Source: Nocardia sp. NRRL S-836 (lineage in GTDB: Bacteria; Actinomycetota; Actinomycetes; Mycobacteriales; Pseudonocardiaceae). From it: a DNA stretch of 64,000 nt. The notes below the pieces were generated by a model. The model was given only the letters and a program-made list of their open reading frames with translations. It did not search any database and was not told the DNA's origin. The stretch lies in the NCBI RefSeq assembly GCF_001279525.1, contig NZ_LGDY01000103.1, forward strand, positions 124,001 through 188,000, read 5' to 3'. A program made the translations under genes and the position numbers. Shown here one piece after another: positions 19,280 through 27,296 of this stretch; positions within the stretch are counted from its first letter, which is position 1, and every line of letters starts with the position of its first letter.

Positions 19280-20520
19280 TACTTGCCCGAGTTGAGCGCT
19301 TGGGTGATCACCGCGTCCGCCTTCGCCGCCGCCGTGGCCGGGTCGGTGCCGGTCAGCACGGCGGTCTGGAACTCCTTGATCGGGTTGCGCGCCTCGACGG
19401 GGGCCCAGTTCGGCGAGTTCGGGGTGGCGTGGCCGTTGGCGGCGCCCTTGGCCATGGCGGTCGTGCCGGGGTCGTCGCCGATCTTCGTGGCGAGCGACCT
19501 GCGGTTGGGCACGTAGTTCATCGTCTTGGCCAGCTCGACCTGCCACCTCTCCCCGGCCAGCGCCTTGACCACCTCGTAGGCGCCGCTCTGCCGGGCCGAC
19601 GCGAGCGGGACGATCAGGTCGGAACCGCCGGTGAACACGGCGCCGGGCTGGTCGGCGGTCTTGCCGGGGATCGGGAAGAACCCGAGCTGGTCGGCGAGCG
19701 CCGGGTTGGCCTTGGCGACGAGCTTCGCGGAGCCGGGTGCCGCGATGTACTGCGCGACCTTGCCGGTGGCGACCACGTCGGTCTGCTGCGGCTTGGCCTC
19801 GTCGGAGTCCTTCGGTCCGTCGCCGAGCGCCTGCAGCTGCTTGTAGAAGTCCATGCCCGCCAACGCCTGCGGCGTGTTGAGCGTGCCCTTCCAGCTGTCG
19901 CCGGCCTGCCGCGCGAGGTCGCCGCCCTCGTCCCAGACGAAGCCGGCGAGGGTGTACCAGTTCTGGCCGGGCAGGTAGATGCCCTGCACGTCGCCCTGGT
20001 CGAGCTTCCGCGTGGTCTCCAGCCACTCGGCGCGGGTCTTCGGCGGGGTGAGCCCGGCGGCCGCGAACAGGTCCTTGCGGTAAATCACCACCCGGTTCGC
20101 CGCGTAGAACGGCACGCCGAACTGCTTGCCGTCCACCGCACCGGGCTGCGCCAGGCCGGGGATCCAGTCGTCACCGCCGAGCTCGCCCTTCTTGCCGCTG
20201 AGGTCGGTGACACCCTTGCTGGCCACGTACTGCGCGACCTGGGTGTTGCCGACCTCGATCACGTCGGGCGGATCGGTGCTGGCCAGCGCGCTGGTCACCT
20301 TCTGCGTGATGCCGTTCCACTCCTGGATCTGGATCTTGAGGTCGAGCCCGCCGTGCTCACGTTCGAACTCGGTCTCGAACCGCTGCACGAACTCGTCGGT
20401 CGCGGTGTCCTTCATCAGCCAGACGGTGATCTCCTCCCTGCCCCCACCTCCCCCGCCGGAGGTTCCGCAGGCGGACAACGCGAGAGCCAGCACGAGCAGG
20501 GCGGCAGAGCGACGCGGCAC
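19279..20520 (-). CDS. Amino-sugar (chitobiose-type) binding lipoprotein
   Basis: A 413-residue family 1 solute-binding lipoprotein with lipobox LSAC (Cys about residue 18), a Gly linker and the start EEITVWLMKDTATDEF. It is the first gene of a five-gene operon with two permeases, GH20 and GH16. Together with the dre-like site upstream and the divergent GntR gene this resembles dasABC/ngcEFG, so chitobiose or N-acetylglucosamine is the likely ligand. That is inferred from context. The GTG at 20520 follows a GGAGAGGTG-like site. Confidence 0.88.
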   Translation of the reverse strand: MPRRSAALLVLALALSACGTSGGGGGGREEITVWLMKDTATDEFVQRFETEFEREHGGLDLKIQIQEWNGITQKVTSALASTDPPDVIEVGNTQVAQYVASKGVTDLSGKKGELGGDDWIPGLAQPGAVDGKQFGVPFYAANRVVIYRKDLFAAAGLTPPKTRAEWLETTRKLDQGDVQGIYLPGQNWYTLAGFVWDEGGDLARQAGDSWKGTLNTPQALAGMDFYKQLQALGDGPKDSDEAKPQQTDVVATGKVAQYIAAPGSAKLVAKANPALADQLGFFPIPGKTADQPGAVFTGGSDLIVPLASARQSGAYEVVKALAGERWQVELAKTMNYVPNRRSLATKIGDDPGTTAMAKGAANGHATPNSPNWAPVEARNPIKEFQTAVLTGTDPATAAAKADAVITQALNSGK

Positions 20521-20542
20521 GGCTCACCTCTCCGGAGTGATG

Positions 20543-20556
20543 TGACCAATTGGTCA
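20543..20556. promoter_or_regulatory. Perfect palindrome TGACCAATTGGTCA
   Basis: A 14-bp perfect palindrome only 23 bp before the lipoprotein GTG. Its TGACC/GGTCA arms recall GntR-family sites in inverted order. It may be a second operator for the divergent regulator, or overlap the transcription start. Confidence 0.5.
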
Positions 20557-20577
20557 GGTCCGATGGGTGAGGTAGAA

Positions 20578-20593
20578 AGTGGCATAGACCACT
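20578..20593. promoter_or_regulatory. dre-like operator for the DasR-type regulator
   Basis: AGTGGCATAGACCACT is a 16-bp imperfect palindrome (6 of 8 pairs) close to the DasR-responsive element consensus ACTGGTCTAGACCACT. It lies 58 bp before the lipoprotein start and 108 bp before the GntR start. Confidence 0.6.
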
Positions 20594-20658
20594 TCTCGCG
20601 TCAATAGCCTGGTTAGACGCGTGAGAGCGCTCTCGATCTCCAACAGTCAGGTTACTTA

Positions 20659-20678
20659 CCAGTGGTATGCAATACTGG
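20659..20678. promoter_or_regulatory. Inverted repeat before the GntR gene
   Basis: CCAGTGGTATGCAATACTGG has perfect CCAGT/ACTGG ends and a loosely symmetric GGTATgcAATAC centre. It lies 23 bp before the GntR start codon, a position suited to autorepression. Confidence 0.45.
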
Positions 20679-20700
20679 CCGCTCAGCCGGCGGAGGTGCC

Positions 20701-21405
20701 ATGGGAGAGCCGATCCTCAAGCGCGAGCGGGTCCGCGACCACCTGCTGGAGCTCATCGAGACCCACCCACCCGGCGCCCCGATCCCGGCCGAACGCGTGC
20801 TGTGCCAGCAGCTCTCGGTGTCCCGCCCGACGGTCCGCAGCGCCGTCGAGGAACTGGTCAACCTCGGCCTGCTGGTCCGCCAGCACGGCCGCGGCACGTT
20901 CGTGGCCAGGGCCAAGATCACCCAGGAGCTGGTGTCCGACGCGCATGCCATGGCCGTGCCCGCCGCGTCCGGCACGTGGTCGAGCCGCGTCCTCGAACAC
21001 GCCAAGCTCCCCGCGGGCGCCCGCGTCGGCCGCCGCCTGCACGTCTCACCGGCCGCCGAGATCCACTACACCGCACGCCTGCGCCTGGTCGACGGCGAGC
21101 CGATGGCCATCGCGCACCTGCACGTGCCGGTGGCCATCGCGCCCGGCCTGACGTTGCACGACATGGAGTCCGGCGACTTCTACGACCGCTTGCGCGAGCA
21201 CGACGTGCACGTGAGCGAGGCCGTGCAGTCGATCGAGCCGACCGTCACGAACGACGCCGAGGCCGCATTGCTGGCCGTGCCGGTGCTCGCGCCCGCGCTG
21301 CTGTTCGAGCGGCTGACGACGGACGCGCAGGGCCGGCAGGTCGAGTACGTGCACTCGATCTACCGGGGAGACCGGTACAAGATCGTGTCACGCCTGACGT
21401 TCTAG
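20701..21405 (+). CDS. GntR/HutC-family regulator, DasR-like
   Basis: A 234-residue regulator with an N-terminal winged helix (ILKRERVRDHLLELIETHPP, then SVSRPTVRSAVEELVNLGLL and the wing RQHGRGTFVA) and a C-terminal UTRA effector domain from about residue 80, ending VEYVHSIYRGDRYKIVSRL. UTRA domains of the DasR/NagR group bind amino-sugar phosphates. It faces the amino-sugar operon across dre-like palindromes and likely represses it. The ATG at 20701 follows GGAGG. DasR in Streptomyces is slightly longer at the N-terminus, so this could be a local paralogue rather than the global regulator. Confidence 0.88.
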   Translation: MGEPILKRERVRDHLLELIETHPPGAPIPAERVLCQQLSVSRPTVRSAVEELVNLGLLVRQHGRGTFVARAKITQELVSDAHAMAVPAASGTWSSRVLEHAKLPAGARVGRRLHVSPAAEIHYTARLRLVDGEPMAIAHLHVPVAIAPGLTLHDMESGDFYDRLREHDVHVSEAVQSIEPTVTNDAEAALLAVPVLAPALLFERLTTDAQGRQVEYVHSIYRGDRYKIVSRLTF

Positions 21406-21431
21406 GCCGCCGGACGCGGCGCGACCGCGCG

Positions 21432-22211
21432 CTAAGGGCTTTGGTCGACCGGGATGTGGTCGAGCTCCTCGGACACGTCGGTGAACGCGTCGGGCTCGAC
21501 GTGCAGCCAGCCCTCGTACGGGTGCGCGATGCCCACGCACACCACGCACACGCCGGCGAGCACGCCCGCCGTGATCGCCATCTGCACGATGTGGCGCAGG
21601 CGGGCCGTGAAGCCGACGAGCAGCGGGAACACGATCATCATGGCCGCGCCGACGAGCGTGGCGGCCAGCATGAACTGCCCGGTGGCGCTCAGGCCCTGTG
21701 CGGCGTCGACCCGTTCGCGGCGCAGGTCGCGGATCGACCGGACGCGTTCGACGATCTGGGTCCGTGCGCTCTGCACCTGCTCGGGGGTCGCCGGGAGGTT
21801 GACGGCCTCCCGGTGCAACGAGTTGAGCAGCTCGTCGGTGTTCTCGTCGCCACTGCCCTCGGTCAGCCGCGGCCACTCCCTGTCCGCGACGGATTTGGGG
21901 TAGTCGCGGAGGAGGGAGCGGATGCGGTCGCGTTGCGGTTGCGGGAGAACGGCCGTCTGCCAGTAGGCGTCGGCGACCGCGGCGGACTCCGAGCCCGAGT
22001 TGTTCTCCACGTCGGTGGCGTTCTCCCAGACGATCACCGTGTAGAACGCGAGCGCGACGATGAACAGGCCGCTCAGCACGGCGCCGAGGAACCCGCGCGA
22101 GTCCGCGTCGCGGTCGTCGGACTGCTCGTGCTCCCTCGACCGTCCGACCAGGACGGTCGCGACGATGGTGGCCACCACGGCCGCGCCGACGATGGCGAGG
22201 ATCATCAGCAT
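21432..22211 (-). CDS. DUF4239 (bestrophin-like) membrane protein
   Basis: A 259-residue membrane protein with an N-terminal helix directly at the start (MLMILAIVGAAVVATIVATV), a second helix (GAVLSGLFIVALAFYTVIVW), a central soluble helical domain and two C-terminal helices (about residues 190-235). This topology and the ENATDVENNSGSESAAVADAY stretch after helix 2 are typical of the DUF4239 family, proposed to be bestrophin-like; function is unknown. I chose the ATG at 22211 because GAAGG precedes it and it places the first helix at the N-terminus. Confidence 0.75.
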   Translation of the reverse strand: MLMILAIVGAAVVATIVATVLVGRSREHEQSDDRDADSRGFLGAVLSGLFIVALAFYTVIVWENATDVENNSGSESAAVADAYWQTAVLPQPQRDRIRSLLRDYPKSVADREWPRLTEGSGDENTDELLNSLHREAVNLPATPEQVQSARTQIVERVRSIRDLRRERVDAAQGLSATGQFMLAATLVGAAMMIVFPLLVGFTARLRHIVQMAITAGVLAGVCVVCVGIAHPYEGWLHVEPDAFTDVSEELDHIPVDQSP

Positions 22212-22522
22212 CCGCGTGGTTCCTTCACTGCCGGGGACTTCAACGGCGTCCATGATGGACACAGGTCGCCGTGCGGTGGCCAGCTCAGCGCCCAGGAATC
22301 ACGCTTTGCGGCACTGATCCGCGGCCGGGCGGGTGGTGCGCCACCTGTTCGTGCCCGACGGTGGGGACCTTGTGGGTGACGGCGTGCCCCTGCCTTCCCG
22401 AACGAGGGAACCGGCCCGGTCCGTCCTCTACGGACGGTGAGTTCTGCCTGTTCGCGGCGCATGACAGGGGCGCTCGGGCCGTGTCATCCTGACCCGTCCC
22501 TTCGCTGGGAGGAGCTGGTCGC

Positions 22523-24659
22523 GTGCGCGCTGTCGTCGTCCTGTCCGCTGTCGTGGTGTTCCTGGCCCTGTGCACGCCGGTGCTGCCGTCCAAAGCCGCC
22601 GAGACCTGGCACACGCAGTTCGACGCGGCGGTGTACGGCGACGTGGCGGTCGTCGGCAACACGGTGGTGACGTGCCCGACGCCGGCGCAGGCCGGTCCCG
22701 ACCCGAGGTACCCGCCGCAGTCCTGTGTGGACGGGCAGCAGCGGGTGGGGCACGGCCGCGGCAGCCTCAACAACAGCCACCGGATGATGTGGACCGACGT
22801 CGACGCCGACCCGTCGACGTTCAACTCCTCGCGCGCCCGCGTGTCGATCCCGGACGGCGCGGAGGTCGCCTACGCGAAGCTGGGCTGGGCGGGCAACGCG
22901 CGGTGCGTCAACGGGTCCGCGCCACCCGGCGACCCGCGCACCCAGCCGGTGAGCCTGGCCGTGAACGGCACCGCGGGCGTGGTCGACCGGTTCAGCGCGG
23001 CGGTCGACGACCCGGCCTCGATCGGGCACACGGACAACCAGTTCTACAGCGCGGAGTCCGACGTGACGGCCCGGTTCGCCGGCGTGCGCGGCAGCGTCCT
23101 GCTCACGGTCGGCAACGTGTGGACGCCCCAGGGCCCCGACTGCTTCGGCGGCTGGTCGATGACCGTCGTGTGGCGCTTCGCCGGCGCCAGTTCCGCCGCC
23201 CCGGCCCAGCGGCGGGGTGGTGCACGGCGGGCACGTCCGGCTGAGCACCTCCGCCCGCACCATCCGCACCCAGGTCTCCCCCACCCGCGCGGCCGGTGGC
23301 GTGACCCGGCTCGGCATCGTCGGCTACGAGGGCGACTGGGGCACCGCCGGTGACCACGTGCTGATCAACGGGTCCGCCCTGGGAGGCCCGGACCGCGGCA
23401 ACTTCTTCATGTCGGCGGCCGACGGCGCGGTCGCACCGGCCGTGCCGAACAACATGAGCGTGGACGCCCGCACCGTGCCCGTGCCGAGCGAGCTGCTGCC
23501 ACCGGGCGCGCGGACCGCCGAGCTGACGCTGGACCGCGACGAGGACGCGTTCCTGGTGCAGAGCCTGGCGTGGTCGTTCCCGATGCCGGGCTTGGCGCTG
23601 AACGTGACGCCCGGCGCGCTGGCCACGTACCCCGGCGGCCAGGTCAGCCGGACGGCGGCGGTGACCAACGTCGGCGAGGCCCCCGCCGCCGACGTGGTGG
23701 TCTGCGGCCAGGACGCCGGCACGCTCGCCCCCGGTGCCACGGCCTCGCGCACCTGCGTGTCGACGGCCGGGCAGGACGACTTCTCCGCCGTCACCGAGGT
23801 CTCCGGCAAGAGCCTGGCCGGCGACCCGGTGACCGCCAGCGCCGCCACACCGGTCGACGTGCTGCACCCGGCGTTGACGGCGACCACCTCCGCGTCGCCG
23901 ACCACCGTGCTGCCGGGCGCGCAGATCACGCTGACCACCGTCGTGACCAACAGCGGTGACGCCGTGCTCTCGGGCGTCTCCGCGCGCAGCTCGGTGGACT
24001 GCGGCTTCGTCCCCCGGCTCGACCCCGGCGCGTCGGTGACCGTGGAGTGCACGGTCACCGCGGGCGAGGAGAGCGGCACGGCGGTGGTGAAGGTGACGGC
24101 CGCGGACCAGCTGGGCGGTGCGGTGCAAGCGGAGTCGTCCGCGAAGTACACGGTGATCTACCCCCGGCTCACGATCGCCGCCGCCTGGTCGACCGACCAC
24201 GCCAGGGACGGGGAGCTGGTGACGATCACCGTGACGGTCGGCAACCCGTCCGCCGTCACGATCTACGACGTGCGCGTCACCGGCGAGCCGGCGTCCTGCC
24301 GCCGGAACATCCCCTTTCTGGCGCCGGGGCAGCGCGTGACCTACACCTGCCAGGCCGTGGCACCCGTCGACGCCCGGCTGACCGTGTCCAGCGGCATCAC
24401 CGGGACGGCGATCAGCGACTCCGCGGTGGTGCGGATCGCATCGGTGTCGGAGCCGCCACCGGTGTCGGAGCCACTGCCCCCGGCGGCGCAGCCGGTGCCC
24501 CCGCGACCGGTGGCCAAGCCGGAGCCCGCCGCTCCCGTTCCGGTCGCCGTGGTGCAGTTGCTGCCGATCTCGAAGCCCGCGGTCGGCGGTATCGCGGCGA
24601 TCCTCAGCGCGGTGGTGATGGCGCTGGTGGCGAGCGTGCTGTCCGGCGTGCGCCGCTGA
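22523..24659 (+). pseudogene. Large surface protein with DUF11-like repeats, split by a frameshift
   Basis: The ATG-like start at 22523 gives a signal peptide (cleavage near SKA-AETWH) and about 220 residues of a secreted domain ending GPDCFGGWSMTVVWRFAGA. The sensible frame then shifts: from about 23215 a second frame reads HGGHVRLSTSARTIRTQVS and continues to 24659. That part carries three or four CARDB/DUF11-type repeats (YPGGQVSRTAAVTNVGEAPA, VTNSGDAVLSGVSA, VTVGNPSAVTIYDVRVTGE), a Pro-rich spacer and a C-terminal membrane helix (GGIAAILSAVVMALVASVL) with basic end. Joined, it would be a cell-surface-anchored protein of about 710 residues. The break lies in the run around 23190-23216. Decay, a sequencing error or recoding are all possible. 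Confidence 0.7.
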
Positions 24660-24660
24660 C

Positions 24661-24910
24661 CGGCCTGCGTCATTGACCGACGCGCAGCGCTGACCCGCGT
24701 GCGTCCCCGACCGGCGAGTGTCGCCGACCGGCGTGCGCGGCTGAACGGCGTACGTCATTGACCGACGCGCAGCGCTGACCCGCGTGCGTCCTCAACCGGC
24801 GTGCGTCCCCAACCGACGTGCGTCGCCGAGGGGCGTGCGTACTCAGCCGGCGTGTGTCGCTGACCGGCGTGCGTCCCCCACAGGCGTGCGTCCCCCACAG
24901 CCGTGCGCCA
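24661..24910. repeat. Degenerate 15-17 bp tandem repeat array
   Basis: About 15 head-to-tail copies of a unit close to GACCGGCGTGCGTCCCC (variants in all positions, core GGCGTGCGTC). A 39-bp stretch is exactly duplicated at 24668-24706 and 24753-24791 (85 bp apart), showing recent amplification within the array. It fills the space between the surface protein and the convergent transporter operon. No spacer pattern, so not CRISPR. Confidence 0.85.
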
Positions 24911-24983
24911 CCGACCAGCCCACCTCGTGCCACGACCCCCGGCCACCGGCTCACCACCGGCCCGCCACCGGACGGCTCCCGCG

Positions 24984-25751
24984 TCAGCCCGGATCCAGGA
25001 TGCGTTTGAGGAACCGGCGCGTGCGCTCCTCCCGCGGGTCGCCGATGACCTGCGCACTCGTCCCCTGCTCGACGATCAGCCCGCCGTCGAGGAACAGCAC
25101 CTGGTCGGCCACGTGCTCGGCGAACCGGATCTCGTGGGTGACGACGACGAGCGTCCAGCCCTGCGCGGCCAGGTCCTTGATGACCGCGAGCACCTCCCCC
25201 ACCAGCTCGGGGTCGAGTGCGGACGTGGGTTCGTCGAACAGCACCACCCGCGGCTTCAGCGCGAGCGCCCGCGCGATGCCGACGCGCTGCTGCTGGCCGC
25301 CGGAGAGCTGCGCCGGGTAGGCGTCCGCGCGGTCGGCGAGCCCGACCTGTTCCAGCAGCACCTTCGCGGCCGCCACGGCTTCCTCGCGCGGCCGTCGCTG
25401 GGCGACGACCGGGCCCTCGATGATGTTCTCCACGACCGTGCGGTGCGGGAACAGGTTGTGCGACTGGAACACCATGCCGCTCTGCGCGCGCAGCCGCTCC
25501 TTCTGCGCCCGCCCGGCCTTGGCGCCGGGCAGCCGCGCGAAGTCGACCTCGACGTCGTCGATGCCGACGACACCGCGTTCGGGGGTCTCCAGCGCGTTGA
25601 GCGAGCGCAGGACGGTCGTCTTGCCGGAACCGGACGGTCCGATGAGGACGGTCGCGGTGCCCTGCTCGGCGGTGAAGTCGACGCCGCGCAGCACCTGGTT
25701 GTCGCCGAAGGACTTCTCCAGGCCGTGTACTCGGACGCGGGGCTCGGTCAT
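24984..25751 (-). CDS. Polar amino-acid ABC transporter ATP-binding protein
   Basis: A 255-residue ATPase of the GlnQ/HisP type. Walker A is LIGPSGSGKTT, the Q-loop MVFQSHNLFPH, signature LSGGQQQRVGIARAL, Walker B VVLFDEPTSALDP and the switch His in VVTHEIRFA. It overlaps the fused binding-protein/permease gene by four bases (ATGA) and energises that importer. Ligand could be glutamine, cystine or another polar amino acid. Confidence 0.92.
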   Translation of the reverse strand: MTEPRVRVHGLEKSFGDNQVLRGVDFTAEQGTATVLIGPSGSGKTTVLRSLNALETPERGVVGIDDVEVDFARLPGAKAGRAQKERLRAQSGMVFQSHNLFPHRTVVENIIEGPVVAQRRPREEAVAAAKVLLEQVGLADRADAYPAQLSGGQQQRVGIARALALKPRVVLFDEPTSALDPELVGEVLAVIKDLAAQGWTLVVVTHEIRFAEHVADQVLFLDGGLIVEQGTSAQVIGDPREERTRRFLKRILDPG

Positions 25752-27214
25752 GCGATCACGTACCTGCTCAGTCGGGTTTCGAGACGTTTCTGGGCACCGG
25801 ACAGCGCCACGCACACCACCCAGTAGTAGAGGCCGGCGAACGAGTACAGCACCAGGAACTCGTTGCTCTCCGCCGCCGCGAGCTGGGACTCGCGGAACAG
25901 CTCGGTCAGCAGCACCACCGAGCCCAGCGACGTGTCCTTCAGCAGCGACAGCAACGTGTTCGACAGCGGCGGCACGGCCGTCCTGGCCGCCTGCGGCAAG
26001 ACGATCCGGCGCAGCGTCTGCGGGTAGTCCAGCCCGATCGTCTGGGCCGCCTCGAACTGCCCCCTCGGCACCGCCAGGATCGCCGACCTGACCACCTCGG
26101 CCGCGTAGCCGGCGACGTTGAGGCTGAACGCGATCACCGCAGCGGTGAACGGCGGGAACTTCAACCCCACCTGCGGCAGCCCGTAGAACACGATGAACAG
26201 CTGCAACAGCAACGGCGTGCCGCGGATGACCGAGATGAACGCCCGCGCCAGCCCGCTGAGCACGCGATAGCTGGAGATCCGCGCCAGCGCGACGAGCAGC
26301 GCGAGCGCGAGACCGATCGCGAAGCTCAACGCCGTCAACGGCACCGTGACCTTCACCAGCCCCACGAACATCGGCCATGCCGTGCTCCGCACGACCTCCC
26401 ACGTGCTGCGCGGCCCCCGGTTCCCGCTGAGGTCGGCGGTGCCACCGTCGGGCACGGACACGTTGGCCCGGAAGTACTTCTGCGAGATCGTGCCGAGCGT
26501 CCCGTCGACCTTCAACGCCTGGATCGCCTGGTCCGCCTGCGCCTTGAGCCGCTCGTCGCCCTTGCGGAAGGCCAGCACCTGCTCACTGCCCTCGTCCCCG
26601 GCGTTGCCGGCGATCTCGACGTCGGTGCTGCCGGTGCTCGCCAGGTAGTCCAGCACCGCGATGTTGTCGTTGACGATCGCGTCCACCCGGCCCTGGGTGA
26701 GCAGTGCGGCGGCCTGCGCGAACCCCTCGACCGCCTCGACGTTCGCCCCGGCGTCCCGCGCGACCTTCGCCCAGTTGCTCGTGCTCGACTGCGCGGTCGT
26801 CCTGCCCCTGAGGTCGGCGAGCGTCTTGATCCGCTCGTCACCCTTCCTGCGCACCACGACCCCGCGCGAGTACGTGTAGGTGTCCGACAACCCGTACTTC
26901 GCGCCCCGCTCCTCGTTGCGCGAGACCTGGTTCGCGATCACGTCGATGCGGTTCGCGTCCAGCGCCGGGAAGACCGCGTCCCACTGCGTCTCCACGAACT
27001 CCAGCCGCCACCCGGCCTTCGCACCGATCGCCTTGACGACCTCGATGTCGTACCCGGTCAGCTCCTGCGAGTTCGGGTCGTGGAACGAGAACGGCGGATA
27101 CGTTCCCTCGGTACCGACGCGGACCACGGCCTGTTCTTGGCCCGCACTCGCCGGCGCGGCCGCCGTCGCCAGCAGCAGGAGGAACAGCACCGCGCCCTTG
27201 AGCACGTGTCGCAT
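25748..27214 (-). CDS. Fused amino-acid binding protein and ABC permease
   Basis: A 488-residue single polypeptide. A signal peptide is followed by a family 3 binding domain (VVRVGTEGTYPPFSFHD, ELTGYDIEVVKAIGAK, about residues 30-255), then a HisM-type permease domain from about residue 275 with the coupling loop GQFEAAQTIGLDYPQTLRRI. The fusion ties the receptor to the membrane channel, as in the GlnP proteins of lactic bacteria, and a partner ATPase is encoded downstream. Arg/Asp positions in the binding site fit a polar amino acid. Confidence 0.92.
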   Translation of the reverse strand: MRHVLKGAVLFLLLLATAAAPASAGQEQAVVRVGTEGTYPPFSFHDPNSQELTGYDIEVVKAIGAKAGWRLEFVETQWDAVFPALDANRIDVIANQVSRNEERGAKYGLSDTYTYSRGVVVRRKGDERIKTLADLRGRTTAQSSTSNWAKVARDAGANVEAVEGFAQAAALLTQGRVDAIVNDNIAVLDYLASTGSTDVEIAGNAGDEGSEQVLAFRKGDERLKAQADQAIQALKVDGTLGTISQKYFRANVSVPDGGTADLSGNRGPRSTWEVVRSTAWPMFVGLVKVTVPLTALSFAIGLALALLVALARISSYRVLSGLARAFISVIRGTPLLLQLFIVFYGLPQVGLKFPPFTAAVIAFSLNVAGYAAEVVRSAILAVPRGQFEAAQTIGLDYPQTLRRIVLPQAARTAVPPLSNTLLSLLKDTSLGSVVLLTELFRESQLAAAESNEFLVLYSFAGLYYWVVCVALSGAQKRLETRLSRYVIA

Positions 27215-27296
27215 GGATGCAGGTTAGAGCCCATCCGGGTGACCCCGCTCGTTGATCCACTATGCGGGAGCCCCCGTCTCGGTACGCTCCCCGGCC

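Noticed and set aside
24661..24910. CRISPR array
   Set aside because: Units are head-to-tail, degenerate and 15-17 bp long with no unique spacers and no cas genes.
24670..25057. Minus-strand frames reading THAG/GDAR-type peptide repeats in the array
   Set aside because: They are only translations of the nucleotide repeat; no start with ribosome site and no domain.
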